From assembly GCF_003598715.1 (NCBI RefSeq), contig NZ_QZFU01000036.1, positions 186,001 to 250,000 of the forward strand: a stretch of 64,000 nt of DNA. The letters are read 5' to 3'. The translations under genes and the position numbers were made by a program. The notes under the pieces were generated by a model. It was not told the origin of the DNA and did no database searches. It was given only the letters and a program-made list of their open reading frames with translations. Below, piece after piece: positions 17,157 through 25,928 of this stretch. Position 1 is the stretch's first letter. Every line of letters begins with the position of its first letter. Source of the stretch: Nocardia panacis. Its GTDB lineage: Bacteria; Actinomycetota; Actinomycetes; Mycobacteriales; Mycobacteriaceae.

Positions 17157-18155
17157 TCAACTGGCGAAGATGAGCGTGGCGGGGCCGGGGGTTTCGACGA
17201 ACTGGATATCCATGAATCCCGCTGTGGCGAGCCAGTGCCGGTAGTCGACGCGCCGCCAGGTGGCGCCCGCTTTGGTGCTGAGCAGCATCTCGGAGTTGAA
17301 GATCAACGGGAACGGCGGCCCGGATCGGTCGTCGTCCACCACGAAGTCGTTGACCACGAGGGTGCCGGTCGGTTTCAGCGCGCGGCGGAACTTGCCGAAG
17401 ACGGCGATGTTCTGGTTCGGACTCTCCTGGTGGGCGATGTGGGAGTAGACGGCGACATCGTATTCGGCGGCGCCGAAATCGGTGCTGCGGAAGTCGCCGT
17501 CGATGGTCCGGAACCGTTCTCCCACACCGAATTTGCCGACGAATCCGGTGGCGATGCGGTTGACCGCGCTCCAGTCGAGCTGGGTGGCGCGCGCCCGCGG
17601 ATTCATACCGAGCAGGATCGCGGAGAAGATTCCGGATCCGCCGCCCACGTCGAGGATGGATACCGGCCCCGCCGCGGCCAGGTCGAGCCGCTGGCCCGCG
17701 ATGGTGGCCGAGGGCACCGACAGCGGCGCGATGGCGGGCACCAGCGCCTCCCAGATCGGATTGTCCGGCATGTCGCTGGTTTCGGCGCTGACGGGGATTC
17801 CGGTGGTGACGACCTCGGCGAGCGCCTCGCGGCGCGCGAGATCACCCGCCTGCCTCTTCGCGAATTCGCCGAAGTAGCCCGGTTTGCCCTCGACCAGGAA
17901 TTCGGCGGCTTCGGGCGCGTTGCGGTAGACGCCGCCCTCGACCTGAACGAGCCCGAGACCCACCAGGCCGTCCAGTAGCGCCTGCGCGCCGCGCTCGGAT
18001 ATCCGGGCGCGCTGCGCAATCTGCTCCGCGTCGGTGGCGCCCGCCGCCAAGTGGGTGAACACCGAATGCGTCGCCCCCGTGCCCAACAGCGCCGCCGCCC
18101 AATGCCCCGTCGCCATTTGGAAGATTCGTTCGGGCGTGATCGTGTTCTCGTTCAT
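17157..18155 (-). CDS. O-methyltransferase with winged-helix dimerisation domain
   Basis: 332 residues from ATG 18155, preceded by GGAGGT five bases upstream. Residues about 5-100 form the winged-helix dimerisation domain (ATGHWAAALLGTG, RARISERGAQALLDGLVGLGL). The SAM site is ILDVGGGSGIFS near 180, with the later YSHIAHQ and LKPTGTLVVND motifs. The fold is that of plant-type/antibiotic O-methyltransferases (Methyltransf_2). It is divergent from the MetE-like gene. Substrate unknown. Confidence 0.88.
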   Translation of the reverse strand: MNENTITPERIFQMATGHWAAALLGTGATHSVFTHLAAGATDAEQIAQRARISERGAQALLDGLVGLGLVQVEGGVYRNAPEAAEFLVEGKPGYFGEFAKRQAGDLARREALAEVVTTGIPVSAETSDMPDNPIWEALVPAIAPLSVPSATIAGQRLDLAAAGPVSILDVGGGSGIFSAILLGMNPRARATQLDWSAVNRIATGFVGKFGVGERFRTIDGDFRSTDFGAAEYDVAVYSHIAHQESPNQNIAVFGKFRRALKPTGTLVVNDFVVDDDRSGPPFPLIFNSEMLLSTKAGATWRRVDYRHWLATAGFMDIQFVETPGPATLIFAS

Positions 18156-18342
18156 TGGATACCTCCGAACGCAGGTGAGAACCGGTCCCGCCCAACTATA
18201 GTCACGATCAAATGCTTCGAGACCGGATCGTGAACCAGCCGAATTATCGATACTTTCGCAAAGAAAATTCATATCCGGGTCGAAATCGCCGCCGAAATCC
18301 GGATGAACCGGACTCGGCCCGTGGAATGGTACAAAACTCGAT

Positions 18343-19509
18343 ATGAACCGACACATCCATTTCGTGGGCAGCCTGCCCGCGCCCCTGATGACCAGTCACC
18401 GCGGCGCAATGGAATGGATTCTCGAACACGGCGCGGGTCAGCCGCTCGCCACCCTACCCTGCGATCTGGAACCGGACTGGATGGTCGGCTACCTGCGCGG
18501 ACTCGCGGCCCGTCGGGGCGCCGTCGAATTTAGTTGCGGGAGCGATGATTACGTCGACTACGACCATATGCCCGCCGTATCGGTCCGCCGGGGCGCCACC
18601 TTGCGCGCCGAGGATGTCGGCATGCGACGTGTCGAACGGATCACGCACATCGTGGCCGCCTACCGGAAATTGCGGCAGGAGCGACCCGAAATCGATGGCG
18701 TGCGTTTACAACTGAGCCAACCAGGGCCACTCGATATGAGCCTGTTGACTTTTGGCGGCCCGGCACTGGCCACCGGCCTTCCTCTCGGACCGGCCCTGCG
18801 CAATATCGGCTGCCTCGGCGCGGCCCTGCGCCATACCCCGGTGTTCGCCCGCGCGGTGCTCGAGGAAATAGCCGAAATCACCGCGGCCCACGGTTCGATC
18901 ATCACCTGGCAGGTCGAATCACCGGTGTCGCTGCTGTCGATGATCAAAGGTGCGCAGTTTCGCACAACGGCTCCGCTCGCCGCCATGATGGCCCGCTATT
19001 TGGCAGGCTTCCTCAGCCAACTGCACGGTCTCGACGCCCACGCGAGTCTGCACCTGTGCTACGGCGATCACAACCACACCGCACTGCTGCGGCCCACGAG
19101 TCTGGCCCCGGCGGTGGCGCTGCTCAACCGGCTCGGTCGCGAACTCCGCAGGCTCGACGTCCCCCTGCCGACCGTCCACATCCCGTGCGCGTTCGGCGCC
19201 GAACCGGCACCCCTCGAGCAGAGTTTCTACACACCGCTGCGCCGCCTGGACCCCGCCTGGAACCTGATAGCAGGCGTGGTTTCGCCCCACAGCATCCTCG
19301 ACAGCATGCTCGCGCTGCGCCTGTTCGAACTCGCCGCCGATCGCCCGGTGCACGCGGTCGCCACCGCATGCGGCCTGGGTCGCTGCACGGTCGAGGTCGC
19401 CGAGCAGGCGGCCACCGCCACCGCGACCACCGCCATGCTGGGGAATCAGCCGCAAGCAGCCTGGCAGGGCTACGCGTTGGCGACAACTCCTCGGCAGGCA
19501 GTCCGATAG
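18343..19509 (+). CDS. MetE-like (cobalamin-independent methionine synthase/UROD-fold) protein
   Basis: 388 residues, one TIM barrel only, against about 750 for true MetE. Motifs that recall the MetE zinc site are present: LHLCYGDHN (His237, Cys239) and VATACGLGR (Cys343). HFVGSLP at the N-terminus is typical of archaeal-type core MetE proteins. It may transfer a methyl group to a thiol or demethylate a donor. It lies divergent from an O-methyltransferase, a pairing that suggests linked methyl chemistry, but this is inference. Confidence 0.75.
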   Translation: MNRHIHFVGSLPAPLMTSHRGAMEWILEHGAGQPLATLPCDLEPDWMVGYLRGLAARRGAVEFSCGSDDYVDYDHMPAVSVRRGATLRAEDVGMRRVERITHIVAAYRKLRQERPEIDGVRLQLSQPGPLDMSLLTFGGPALATGLPLGPALRNIGCLGAALRHTPVFARAVLEEIAEITAAHGSIITWQVESPVSLLSMIKGAQFRTTAPLAAMMARYLAGFLSQLHGLDAHASLHLCYGDHNHTALLRPTSLAPAVALLNRLGRELRRLDVPLPTVHIPCAFGAEPAPLEQSFYTPLRRLDPAWNLIAGVVSPHSILDSMLALRLFELAADRPVHAVATACGLGRCTVEVAEQAATATATTAMLGNQPQAAWQGYALATTPRQAVR

Positions 19510-19654
19510 ACGTTGTCGAACGGGTCGCGCGCCATCGCTCGATATGCCGAGTCCACAACGACGGCACGGCGAACCGTTCGGCCACGACAATTCCGGTACG
19601 GTAGTCCCGAAAAGATTCGACCGGCTCGATTCCCGCCGATGGAAGGAGTTGCAG

Positions 19655-20395
19655 TTGTCTCTGTCTCGTACGGTCTCCCGAATTCGATTCCGCACCTTCG
19701 CGATACTGAATGCCGCAGCGGTCGCGAGCGGGCTGATGATCACCCTCGCGGCGGCACCCGCCTCCGCCGCGGGCGCATTCACGGTCAGCGAGGCGCAGTT
19801 CGATCGAATGTTCCCGGACCGCAACAGCTTCTACACCTACAAGGGACTGACCGAAGCCCTGAGCGCCTACCCGAATTTCGCAGCGACCGGCAGCGATGCG
19901 GTGCGCAAGCGCGAAGCGGCGGCCTTCCTGGCCAACGTGAGTCACGAGACCGGCGGACTGCGGTACGTCGTCGAGCAGAACAGGGCCAACTACTCCCACT
20001 ACTGCGATCGGAGCCAACCCTACGATTGCCCGGCGGGCGGCAGTGCCTACTACGGACGCGGCCCGCTGCAACTCAGCTGGAACTTCAATTACAAGGCGGC
20101 CGGTGACGCCCTGGGCATCGACCTGCTGCACGACCCGTACCAGGTGGAGAAGAACCCCGCAGTGTCGTGGAAGACCGGCCTGTGGTTCTGGAACACTCAG
20201 AAAGGCGCGGGCACAATGACCCCGCACGAGGCGATCGTCCAGGGCAAGGGATTCGGCGAGACGATCCGCAGCATCAACGGCGATCTGGAATGCAACGGCA
20301 AGAATCCGCAAGAGCGCGACGACCGGATCGGCCTCTACCGGAAATTCGTCGCCATCCTCGGCACCGACACCGACGGCGGCAATATCTCCTGCTGA
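19655..20395 (+). CDS. Secreted GH19 chitinase catalytic domain
   Basis: 246 residues from TTG 19655, selected because AAGGAG sits six bases upstream; longer ATG readings lack a ribosome site and bury the signal peptide. The signal peptide is RIRFRTFAILNAAAVASG... cut near ASA. The GH19 catalytic Glu98 is in FLANVSHETGG, with YYGRGPLQLSWNFNY and SINGDLECNG downstream. No chitin-binding module is attached. It should hydrolyse chitin or related glycans outside the cell. A strong hairpin follows the stop. Confidence 0.9.
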   Translation: MSLSRTVSRIRFRTFAILNAAAVASGLMITLAAAPASAAGAFTVSEAQFDRMFPDRNSFYTYKGLTEALSAYPNFAATGSDAVRKREAAAFLANVSHETGGLRYVVEQNRANYSHYCDRSQPYDCPAGGSAYYGRGPLQLSWNFNYKAAGDALGIDLLHDPYQVEKNPAVSWKTGLWFWNTQKGAGTMTPHEAIVQGKGFGETIRSINGDLECNGKNPQERDDRIGLYRKFVAILGTDTDGGNISC

Positions 20396-20405
20396 ATCGC
20401 GGGCT

Positions 20406-20435
20406 CGGGGTGGCACTTCGGCCGGTGCCACCCCG
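20406..20435 (+). terminator. Hairpin terminator after chitinase gene
   Basis: An 11-bp perfect stem (20406-20416 with 20425-20435, CGGGGTGGCAC) with an 8-base loop starts 11 bases past the stop codon. Confidence 0.8.
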
Positions 20436-20453
20436 GCTCTATGCTCTGCGGGC

Positions 20454-21353
20454 ATGGACGGGAGCACGCCGCACGGCCTCGAGATCCGCCACCTGCGTGC
20501 GTTCGAAGCGGTGGCGCGGCTGGCTTCCTTCACGCACGCCGCACAGGAACTCATGATCACCCAACCCGCACTGAGCCGGACGATCCGCAGGCTCGAAGAG
20601 CTGCTGCGGGTACGACTATTCGACCGCTCGACCCGCCACGTGACGCTCACCGACGCGGGCGCGACCTTCCTGGCGCACGCCATACGGGTGCTCACCGAAC
20701 TCGACCGGGCCGTCGGCGCGGCGCGCAGGCAGGGCACCATCAAACTCGGCTTCGGCTGGTTGCTGCCGACACCGTGGGCGCAGGATACGCTCGCCCGCTT
20801 CGAAAGCGCCACCGGCAGTTCGGTGGAACTCATCCGCACCGATGATCCGCTCGCCGCGGTGCGACAGGGAAAAGTAGACCTCGCGCTGATACGCGGCGAT
20901 GTGCCGAACCCCCGCTTGCGGATCATCCCCCTCTTCGAGGAGACACGGGTCGCCGTCTGCGCCGAGCGATACCCGCTGGCAGCCGATCTGGATTGGTCCG
21001 AGATCCCGCGGTGGCCCTTGGTGGTCAATACCGTCAGCGGCACCACGGGCGCCTGGTCCTGGCCCGATGGCGACGGCCCGACCACCATCGTCGAAACCGC
21101 CAATTTCGACGAGTGGATCGAAACCATCGCCGCCGGTCGCGGCATCGGCGTCGCCCCCGATATCGCGCTGCGCCGTCACATCCACCCCTCGGTGCGATTC
21201 GTTCCGATCACCAACGCCCCGAAAATCCCCGTCTCCCTAGCCTTCCTACCCAGCGCGAACGGCCCGGCCCTGCGCCGCTTCCTAGCCGCCGCGCTCCACT
21301 CGGTCGGGTCGGGCCGCACGTCTTGTACTGCGAATTCCGAGCCTTTGGCGTAG
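20454..21353 (+). CDS. LysR-family regulator
   Basis: 299 residues. The N-terminal helix-turn-helix is RHLRAFEAVARLASFTHAAQ then ITQPALSRTIRRLEELL, with FDRS closing it. The effector domain follows with GFGWLLPTPWAQDTLARFE and a final GVAPDIALRR. Its target is uncertain: neighbours are a chitinase upstream in the same direction and a small secreted protein facing it. It starts 18 bases after the chitinase terminator. Confidence 0.88.
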   Translation: MDGSTPHGLEIRHLRAFEAVARLASFTHAAQELMITQPALSRTIRRLEELLRVRLFDRSTRHVTLTDAGATFLAHAIRVLTELDRAVGAARRQGTIKLGFGWLLPTPWAQDTLARFESATGSSVELIRTDDPLAAVRQGKVDLALIRGDVPNPRLRIIPLFEETRVAVCAERYPLAADLDWSEIPRWPLVVNTVSGTTGAWSWPDGDGPTTIVETANFDEWIETIAAGRGIGVAPDIALRRHIHPSVRFVPITNAPKIPVSLAFLPSANGPALRRFLAAALHSVGSGRTSCTANSEPLA

Positions 21354-21367
21354 CCGCAGGCGGTGAC

Positions 21368-21736
21368 TCAGAACCCGCAGGCGCTGTCGACCGCGGCGAA
21401 GGCGCCCTTGACGTCCGGGTTCCCCAACAATGCCTGGTGGTCCCGCGCGGGTGCGGCGGCGAGCCGATTCAGTTGCGCCGCCGCGTCGTTCAGCGCGTTC
21501 TTCACCTTGCCGTCATCGGCGTCGGCGGCCAGTTCGCTGAACCGGCGGCCGAGTTCGGACCACCTGGTGGCGGCGTCGCCCGCGTCGTTCGCCTCGGACT
21601 GTTTGCTGAATTCGTCCACCACGGCGCCAACCGTGACGCAGGTGGCCTGTTCGCTCACCGCACCCGCCGGACCGGCCACCGCGATGCCGACGCCAACGAC
21701 GGCGGCCGATGCCAGCGCCAAGAGTGTGCCGCGCAT
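21368..21736 (-). CDS. Small secreted helical protein
   Basis: 122 residues. Residues 1 to about 26 are a signal peptide (LLALASAAVVGVGIAVAGPAGA). The mature chain is helical, Ala-rich, with two Cys, one near each end (ATCVTV and DSACGF), that could form a disulfide across a helical bundle. It is similar in layout to small exported helical proteins common in mycolic-acid bacteria. Function unknown. Convergent with the LysR gene. Confidence 0.75.
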   Translation of the reverse strand: MRGTLLALASAAVVGVGIAVAGPAGAVSEQATCVTVGAVVDEFSKQSEANDAGDAATRWSELGRRFSELAADADDGKVKNALNDAAAQLNRLAAAPARDHQALLGNPDVKGAFAAVDSACGF

Positions 21737-22023
21737 GTGAAGCTCCCTCGATCAATCGCCTGAGTTCAAAATGTAGACCGTCCAGTCTTATCAATGTGTC
21801 TACCGGATAGTTCCCATCATTGGGAATTCAGCAGGACGACCCCCTGATGACGGCCCGCACCAGCATAATTCGCATCCGCAACCTTGCACACCTGGCGAGA
21901 CGACGAATGGCGTCCCCGGGTGGACACCACCCGGAATAGACCGTCGCGGCAACACACGCGGCCGCACCTTCGGACGAAGGCACGGCCACGCACATCGACA
22001 CTGCGGCAGTGATGCCTACACGT
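21737..22023. other. Intergenic region with one short palindrome
   Basis: No gene is visible. It holds the palindrome TTCCCA-TCAT-TGGGAA at 21821-21836 and a loose AGAC/GTCT dyad near 21775-21788, which may belong to the promoter of the secreted protein. Confidence 0.4.
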
Positions 22024-23454
22024 TCACCGAACCAGGCTCCCCTCCTCGAGATTCCCCGCGCACGAGGTCCGCGACGACAACCCCGACGCCGCGACCACCA
22101 CCGCGACGAGCGCAGCGGTCACCGGCACCACCAGCGCGGTGCGCAGCCCGCCGATCGCGATCGGCCCGGAGGCGACGGTCACCGCCGTGACAGCGGAAAT
22201 GCCGAGGGCGAAACCGAATTGGAAACCGGTGTAGAGCAGACCGCCCGCGAGTCCGTGCTCCTGCTCCGCGACACCGTCGGTGCCCGCGATCGTCAGTGGA
22301 CCGTAGACGAGGGCGAAGGCAAGGCCGAGCAGCAGCATGGTCGGGAGCATCGCGGCGTAGGCCCAATCGATGTTCATCGGGAGGAACAGTAGGTAGGCGA
22401 CGGACGCAAGCAGCATGCCGACGAAAATGACACGGGCCGTGCCGAATCGGCGCACCAGACGCGGCGTCAGCGTCGGAGCCAGGATCGCGTCGATGCCGAT
22501 GACGACCATCGCCAGACCGGTCTGCACGGCCGACCAGCCCCGCACCTCCTGCAAATACAGCGTGCCGACGAACTGGAATCCGGCGAACGATCCTTGGAAC
22601 AGCAGCCCAACTATCGTGGTGCGCAGCACATTCGCGGACCGCAGGATGCCGAGCCGAACCAGCGGCGCCTCCGAACGCCGCTCGATCACCACGAACAGCG
22701 CCAGCAAGAGCAATCCGACCGCGAAAACGGCAGCGGTCAGCACCGCGGACTCACCGGGATGCTCGAGGCGGACAACACCGTAGACCAGCAGCAGCATCGC
22801 CCCGGTGACGGTGAGCGCGCCGAGCACATCGAATCCACCTCGAACCCGTTGCGGCACTTCGGAATCACGCACCAGCGCGAGAACGCCGACCAGGATCACC
22901 GCCGACAGCGCGACGGGCGCGAAGAACACCCACCGCCAGCCCAGCGCGGTGAGCAGGCCGCCTGCGACCATCCCGAGCGAGAATCCGCCCGCCGCGATAC
23001 CGGAGTAGACCAGCAATGCCTTGTCACGCACCGGACCTTCGGCAAAGGAAGTGGTGACCAGGGACAGACCGGCCGGCGCCAGGAAGGCCGCCGCCACACC
23101 GGTCACGAACCGTGCGATCAGCAGCATCCATCCTGTCGTGGCGAATCCGCCCAGTCCGGAGAAGACCAGGAAGACGGTCATCCAGAACACGAACATGCGG
23201 CGACGGCCCAGCAGGTCGGCGGCGCGCCCGCCGAACAGCATGAATCCGCCGTATCCGAGGACGTACGCGGACACGACGCCGCCGGCCGTGCCGGTGGACA
23301 AACCCAGATCGGCGCGGATGGAGGGCAATGCGACATTCAGCATGGCCACATCGACGCCCTCCAGGAAGATCGCGCCGCACAGCACCGCGAGCACCGCCCA
23401 CGCACGTCCCGTCATCGTCGTGACAGCCCCTGGCGAGGGCGCGGTTACCACCAT
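22024..23454 (-). CDS. MFS multidrug exporter, DHA2 (14-helix) type
   Basis: 476 residues from ATG 23454 (AAGGAG eight bases upstream). An N-terminal hydrophobic run GAIFLEGVDVAMLNVALPSI matches the drug:H+ antiporter motif D1, and RAADLLGRRRMF is motif A. About 14 hydrophobic segments are visible, including APAGLSLVTTSF (motif C region). It is divergent from an HxlR regulator, which likely represses it. Substrate unknown. Confidence 0.9.
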   Translation of the reverse strand: MVVTAPSPGAVTTMTGRAWAVLAVLCGAIFLEGVDVAMLNVALPSIRADLGLSTGTAGGVVSAYVLGYGGFMLFGGRAADLLGRRRMFVFWMTVFLVFSGLGGFATTGWMLLIARFVTGVAAAFLAPAGLSLVTTSFAEGPVRDKALLVYSGIAAGGFSLGMVAGGLLTALGWRWVFFAPVALSAVILVGVLALVRDSEVPQRVRGGFDVLGALTVTGAMLLLVYGVVRLEHPGESAVLTAAVFAVGLLLLALFVVIERRSEAPLVRLGILRSANVLRTTIVGLLFQGSFAGFQFVGTLYLQEVRGWSAVQTGLAMVVIGIDAILAPTLTPRLVRRFGTARVIFVGMLLASVAYLLFLPMNIDWAYAAMLPTMLLLGLAFALVYGPLTIAGTDGVAEQEHGLAGGLLYTGFQFGFALGISAVTAVTVASGPIAIGGLRTALVVPVTAALVAVVVAASGLSSRTSCAGNLEEGSLVR

Positions 23455-23488
23455 CGGTCGAACTCCTTCTCGGTTCCCCATCAGGGGG

Positions 23489-23509
23489 TCGGTTACTACT
23501 TGTTACCGA
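23489..23509. promoter_or_regulatory. Near-palindrome in MFS/HxlR divergent promoter
   Basis: TCGGTTAC and GTTACCGA flank TACTT, matching 7 of 8 positions as an inverted repeat. The GTTAC core recurs in the promoter of the second HxlR gene (36275-36318), so it is a candidate HxlR operator. Confidence 0.5.
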
Positions 23510-23536
23510 GCCGAGTCTCGAGCAGAATGGTCGATT

Positions 23537-23965
23537 ATGGAAGAAGGCACTTCGAAGTCACTCGGTGACTGCGCGGATACCGGCGTCGACTACAGCGTTC
23601 TCCAGTGGGATCAGCGGGCCGACTGCGAGGTGCGCCAGATTCTCGACCGCATCGCCGACAAGTGGTCGCTGCTGGTGATCGCGCTGCTGGACAAGCGAAC
23701 CCTGCGCTTCACCGAACTCAAACGGCATATCGACGGCGTGAGCCAACGCATGCTCAGCCGCACCCTGCGCCACCTCGAACGCGACGGACTGATCGAACGC
23801 ACGGTATTCCCCACCGTGCCGCCCAGGGTGGAATACGCGCTCACCCCACTGGGTTCCGGCCTGCACGCCACCATCAAAACCCTGGTGGACTGGACCGAAT
23901 CGCATCAGCGAGATATCGCCGCCGCCCGCTCGGCCTACGATCGCCGAGTCGCGACGGAGGTCTGA
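23537..23965 (+). CDS. HxlR-family winged-helix regulator
   Basis: 142 residues. The HxlR core is CEVRQILDRIADKWSLLVIALL, LRFTELKRHIDGVSQRMLSRTL and LIERTVFPTVPPRVEYALT, with the early Cys (DCEV) that the family often uses as a redox or electrophile sensor. It is divergent from the DHA2 exporter. The first six residues, MEEGTS, and their codons are identical to those of the second HxlR gene at 36344, so the two are paralogues. Confidence 0.9.
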   Translation: MEEGTSKSLGDCADTGVDYSVLQWDQRADCEVRQILDRIADKWSLLVIALLDKRTLRFTELKRHIDGVSQRMLSRTLRHLERDGLIERTVFPTVPPRVEYALTPLGSGLHATIKTLVDWTESHQRDIAAARSAYDRRVATEV

Positions 23966-23980
23966 GCCACGAACGTGCGC

Positions 23981-25162
23981 TCAGCGAGCGTTCGCTCGAA
24001 GGAGCACGCCGAGCGCGAGCAGCAGCAGCAGCGCGACGACAGCGGTGAAGCCGATGCCCGCGACGCGCAGCCCCCAGATTCCGGCGGCCCGGCCCGCCGC
24101 GACGACCGGCGCCGAAATCCCCAGGTAGACCACGACGAAGAAGCTCGACATGGTGCCGCCGCGCTGGTCGACGGGCGAGCGCGCACCGATCAGCGCCACC
24201 GCCGCGCGGAAGGCGACCCCATGTCCGAGGCCGACCGCGACGGTGGCGATCACCAGTGCCGCGACCGAACCCGACACCAGGGCGAGAGCGAACCCGCAGA
24301 CCGCCGCGATGGCGCCCGCGCATCCGGCGGTCAGCGCCGCGGGCGCGGGCAAACGCCGCGTCGCGACCTGACTGACCGCGGATCCGGCGAACATCCCGAA
24401 GACCACGCCCCCGGACAGCGCCGGACTGCTCACATGCAAAAGCTTTGCGAGAAAAGCGGGTTCGATGGCGGCCACCAAACCGAACATCGCGAAGCACGCG
24501 AACATCACCGCCGATACCGCGGGAAAGATCGGCCGCACTTCGCGAGGCAGGGTCGGCCAGTCGATCCGCAACCGCGTCCCCGAACCGGGTCGCCGCGACT
24601 GCGGCACGAACCACACGCCCACCGCCGTGAGCACGACGAGCGCCAGGTGTACGGCGAATGGCGCGATCAGCGGGGCCGGACCGAATGCGGCGAGCAGTCC
24701 GCTCAGCAGTGGCCCGCATCCCAGACCCAGCATATTGACCGCGGTGGCGACCAAGCCCGCATGCGCCTGATCGCCCTCCGGCTCCAGTTCGACCAGTGCG
24801 GCGGTGGCGGTCCCGGCGATCATTCCCGCCGAAAGTCCGGACAGCACACGGCCGATCAGCAGCCCGGTCACTCCCGGCCAGGCCAGGAATGCCAATGCCG
24901 ACAGTGCCGCGCAGGCCAGGGCCGCCAACAGCACCGGTCGCCGACCGATCACATCCGAAATCCGGCCCAGCAGTACCAGCGCAGCGAGCACACCGATCGC
25001 GTAGCTGGCGAAAAGCACTGTGACAGTGAGATCGTCGAATCCGAGACGGTGTTGCAGTGCCGGATAGAGCGGTGTCGGCAATGTCGTGCCGACCATCGTC
25101 ACCCCCAGCGCGGCCGCCACGACCCGGAAGCCCCGGCGCGCGGCGTGTTCCAGTCGAATCAT
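23981..25162 (-). CDS. MFS transporter, 12-helix type
   Basis: 393 residues from ATG 25162; the longer frame to 25243 lacks similarity. Motif A appears as LGRISDVIGRRPVLL, and RVLSGLSAGMIAGT covers the fourth helix. Twelve hydrophobic helices are visible. It is a DHA1-like or sugar-efflux-like permease of unknown substrate. Its stop is 15 bases from the HxlR stop (convergent). Its 5' side faces the CTAG array and the ribbon-helix-helix gene, which may control it. Confidence 0.87.
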   Translation of the reverse strand: MIRLEHAARRGFRVVAAALGVTMVGTTLPTPLYPALQHRLGFDDLTVTVLFASYAIGVLAALVLLGRISDVIGRRPVLLAALACAALSALAFLAWPGVTGLLIGRVLSGLSAGMIAGTATAALVELEPEGDQAHAGLVATAVNMLGLGCGPLLSGLLAAFGPAPLIAPFAVHLALVVLTAVGVWFVPQSRRPGSGTRLRIDWPTLPREVRPIFPAVSAVMFACFAMFGLVAAIEPAFLAKLLHVSSPALSGGVVFGMFAGSAVSQVATRRLPAPAALTAGCAGAIAAVCGFALALVSGSVAALVIATVAVGLGHGVAFRAAVALIGARSPVDQRGGTMSSFFVVVYLGISAPVVAAGRAAGIWGLRVAGIGFTAVVALLLLLALGVLLRANAR

Positions 25163-25242
25163 GGCCCCAGCCTGCGCCGACCACGAATGATCGGTCCAAC
25201 AGGTGCTACCAATGCGATCAATCGGTTGAGTCGATTGCGGCA

Positions 25243-25270
25243 CTAGTTCACTAGCTTGCTAGAGTGCTAG
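25243..25270. promoter_or_regulatory. Four CTAG boxes at exact 8-bp intervals
   Basis: CTAG occurs at 25243, 25251, 25259 and 25267, and the ATG of the 53-residue ribbon-helix-helix protein follows at 25272. CTAG is rare in high-GC actinobacterial DNA, so four on a strict 8-bp period is not chance. Tandem 8-bp half-sites are the way MetJ-type ribbon-helix-helix repressors bind, so this is a likely autoregulatory operator. Confidence 0.75.
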
Positions 25271-25271
25271 C

Positions 25272-25433
25272 ATGAGCCGGGTGGGTGAGAACGAAGTCAA
25301 GCAGTTCAACGTGTATCTGCCCGTAGAGCTGATCAAACAGGTGAAAATCCGGTCGATCGAGACCGGCAGCTCACTGTCGGCCCTGGTCGCCACCGCATTG
25401 CGGGCCTATCTCGCACAAGACACCGACCACTGA
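25272..25433 (+). CDS. 53-residue ribbon-helix-helix DNA-binding protein
   Basis: The chain reads KQFNVYLPVELIKQVKIR (beta strand plus helix 1), then ETGSSLSALVATALRAYL (helix 2). This is the complete MetJ/Arc/CopG fold, with FNVYLP as the DNA-reading strand. No toxin gene follows: the next gene, 31 bases on, is a VOC-fold protein. No ribosome site precedes the ATG, since the CTAG array occupies that place, so the transcript may be leaderless. Confidence 0.8.
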   Translation: MSRVGENEVKQFNVYLPVELIKQVKIRSIETGSSLSALVATALRAYLAQDTDH

Positions 25434-25464
25434 AGCCCCGAAACTCGAAAGAAGGCGAAAACCC

Positions 25465-25812
25465 ATGAGCACCAACGGTATCGAGATGATCTTCCTGGAA
25501 ACCCACAACTGGGGAAAGGCGGTGAAATTCTTCCAATCCCTCGGCTACGAACTGGAATTCGACACCGGCCACGGATCCGGGCAGCTCCGCAACACCACCG
25601 GCCCGGCCCTGTTCATCGCCGAACGACCCGAAACCGAGGAAACCCGTCTACAACTCGTCCTCGGCGTGCCCGACGCGGACTCGTTGCGAGTCGATCCCGG
25701 TATCGAGGTGGTATCCGAACCCGAGGACACCCACTACGGCACCAGGGAGATGGTCGTGCGCGACCCGGACGGCCGGACCTGGACGCTGTCGGCCCCGAGC
25801 AAAGGCGAGTAG
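25465..25812 (+). CDS. Glyoxalase/VOC-superfamily protein
   Basis: 115 residues. One VOC module pair is visible: IFLETHNWGKAVKFFQSLGYE at the N-terminus and REMVVRDPDGRTWTLS at the C-terminus. The metal-ligand pattern is not conclusive. A GAAAGAAGG stretch precedes the ATG. It is probably cotranscribed with the ribbon-helix-helix gene, suggesting a small regulated detoxification or binding-protein locus, possibly with the divergent MFS pump. Confidence 0.85.
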   Translation: MSTNGIEMIFLETHNWGKAVKFFQSLGYELEFDTGHGSGQLRNTTGPALFIAERPETEETRLQLVLGVPDADSLRVDPGIEVVSEPEDTHYGTREMVVRDPDGRTWTLSAPSKGE

Positions 25813-25928
25813 CGCTACCCAACCTTGGGATTGCGTCCGCGCGCCGCCGCGATCGGATCCACTACCGTGCTCGCAGTCGTGACGCTGGTAGCAGGCCGGA
25901 GTCAACCCTGGAACCAGAGGGGATTGTC

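Noticed and set aside
19124..21145. Very long - strand frame opposite MetE-like, chitinase and LysR genes
   Set aside because: It spans three genes with convincing motifs on the + strand and a terminator; its product is low-complexity, Arg/Ala/Gly-rich.
25272..25812. Toxin-antitoxin pair (ribbon-helix-helix antitoxin plus following gene)
   Set aside because: The following gene is a VOC-fold protein, not a known toxin type, and the spacing of 31 bases lacks the usual overlap.
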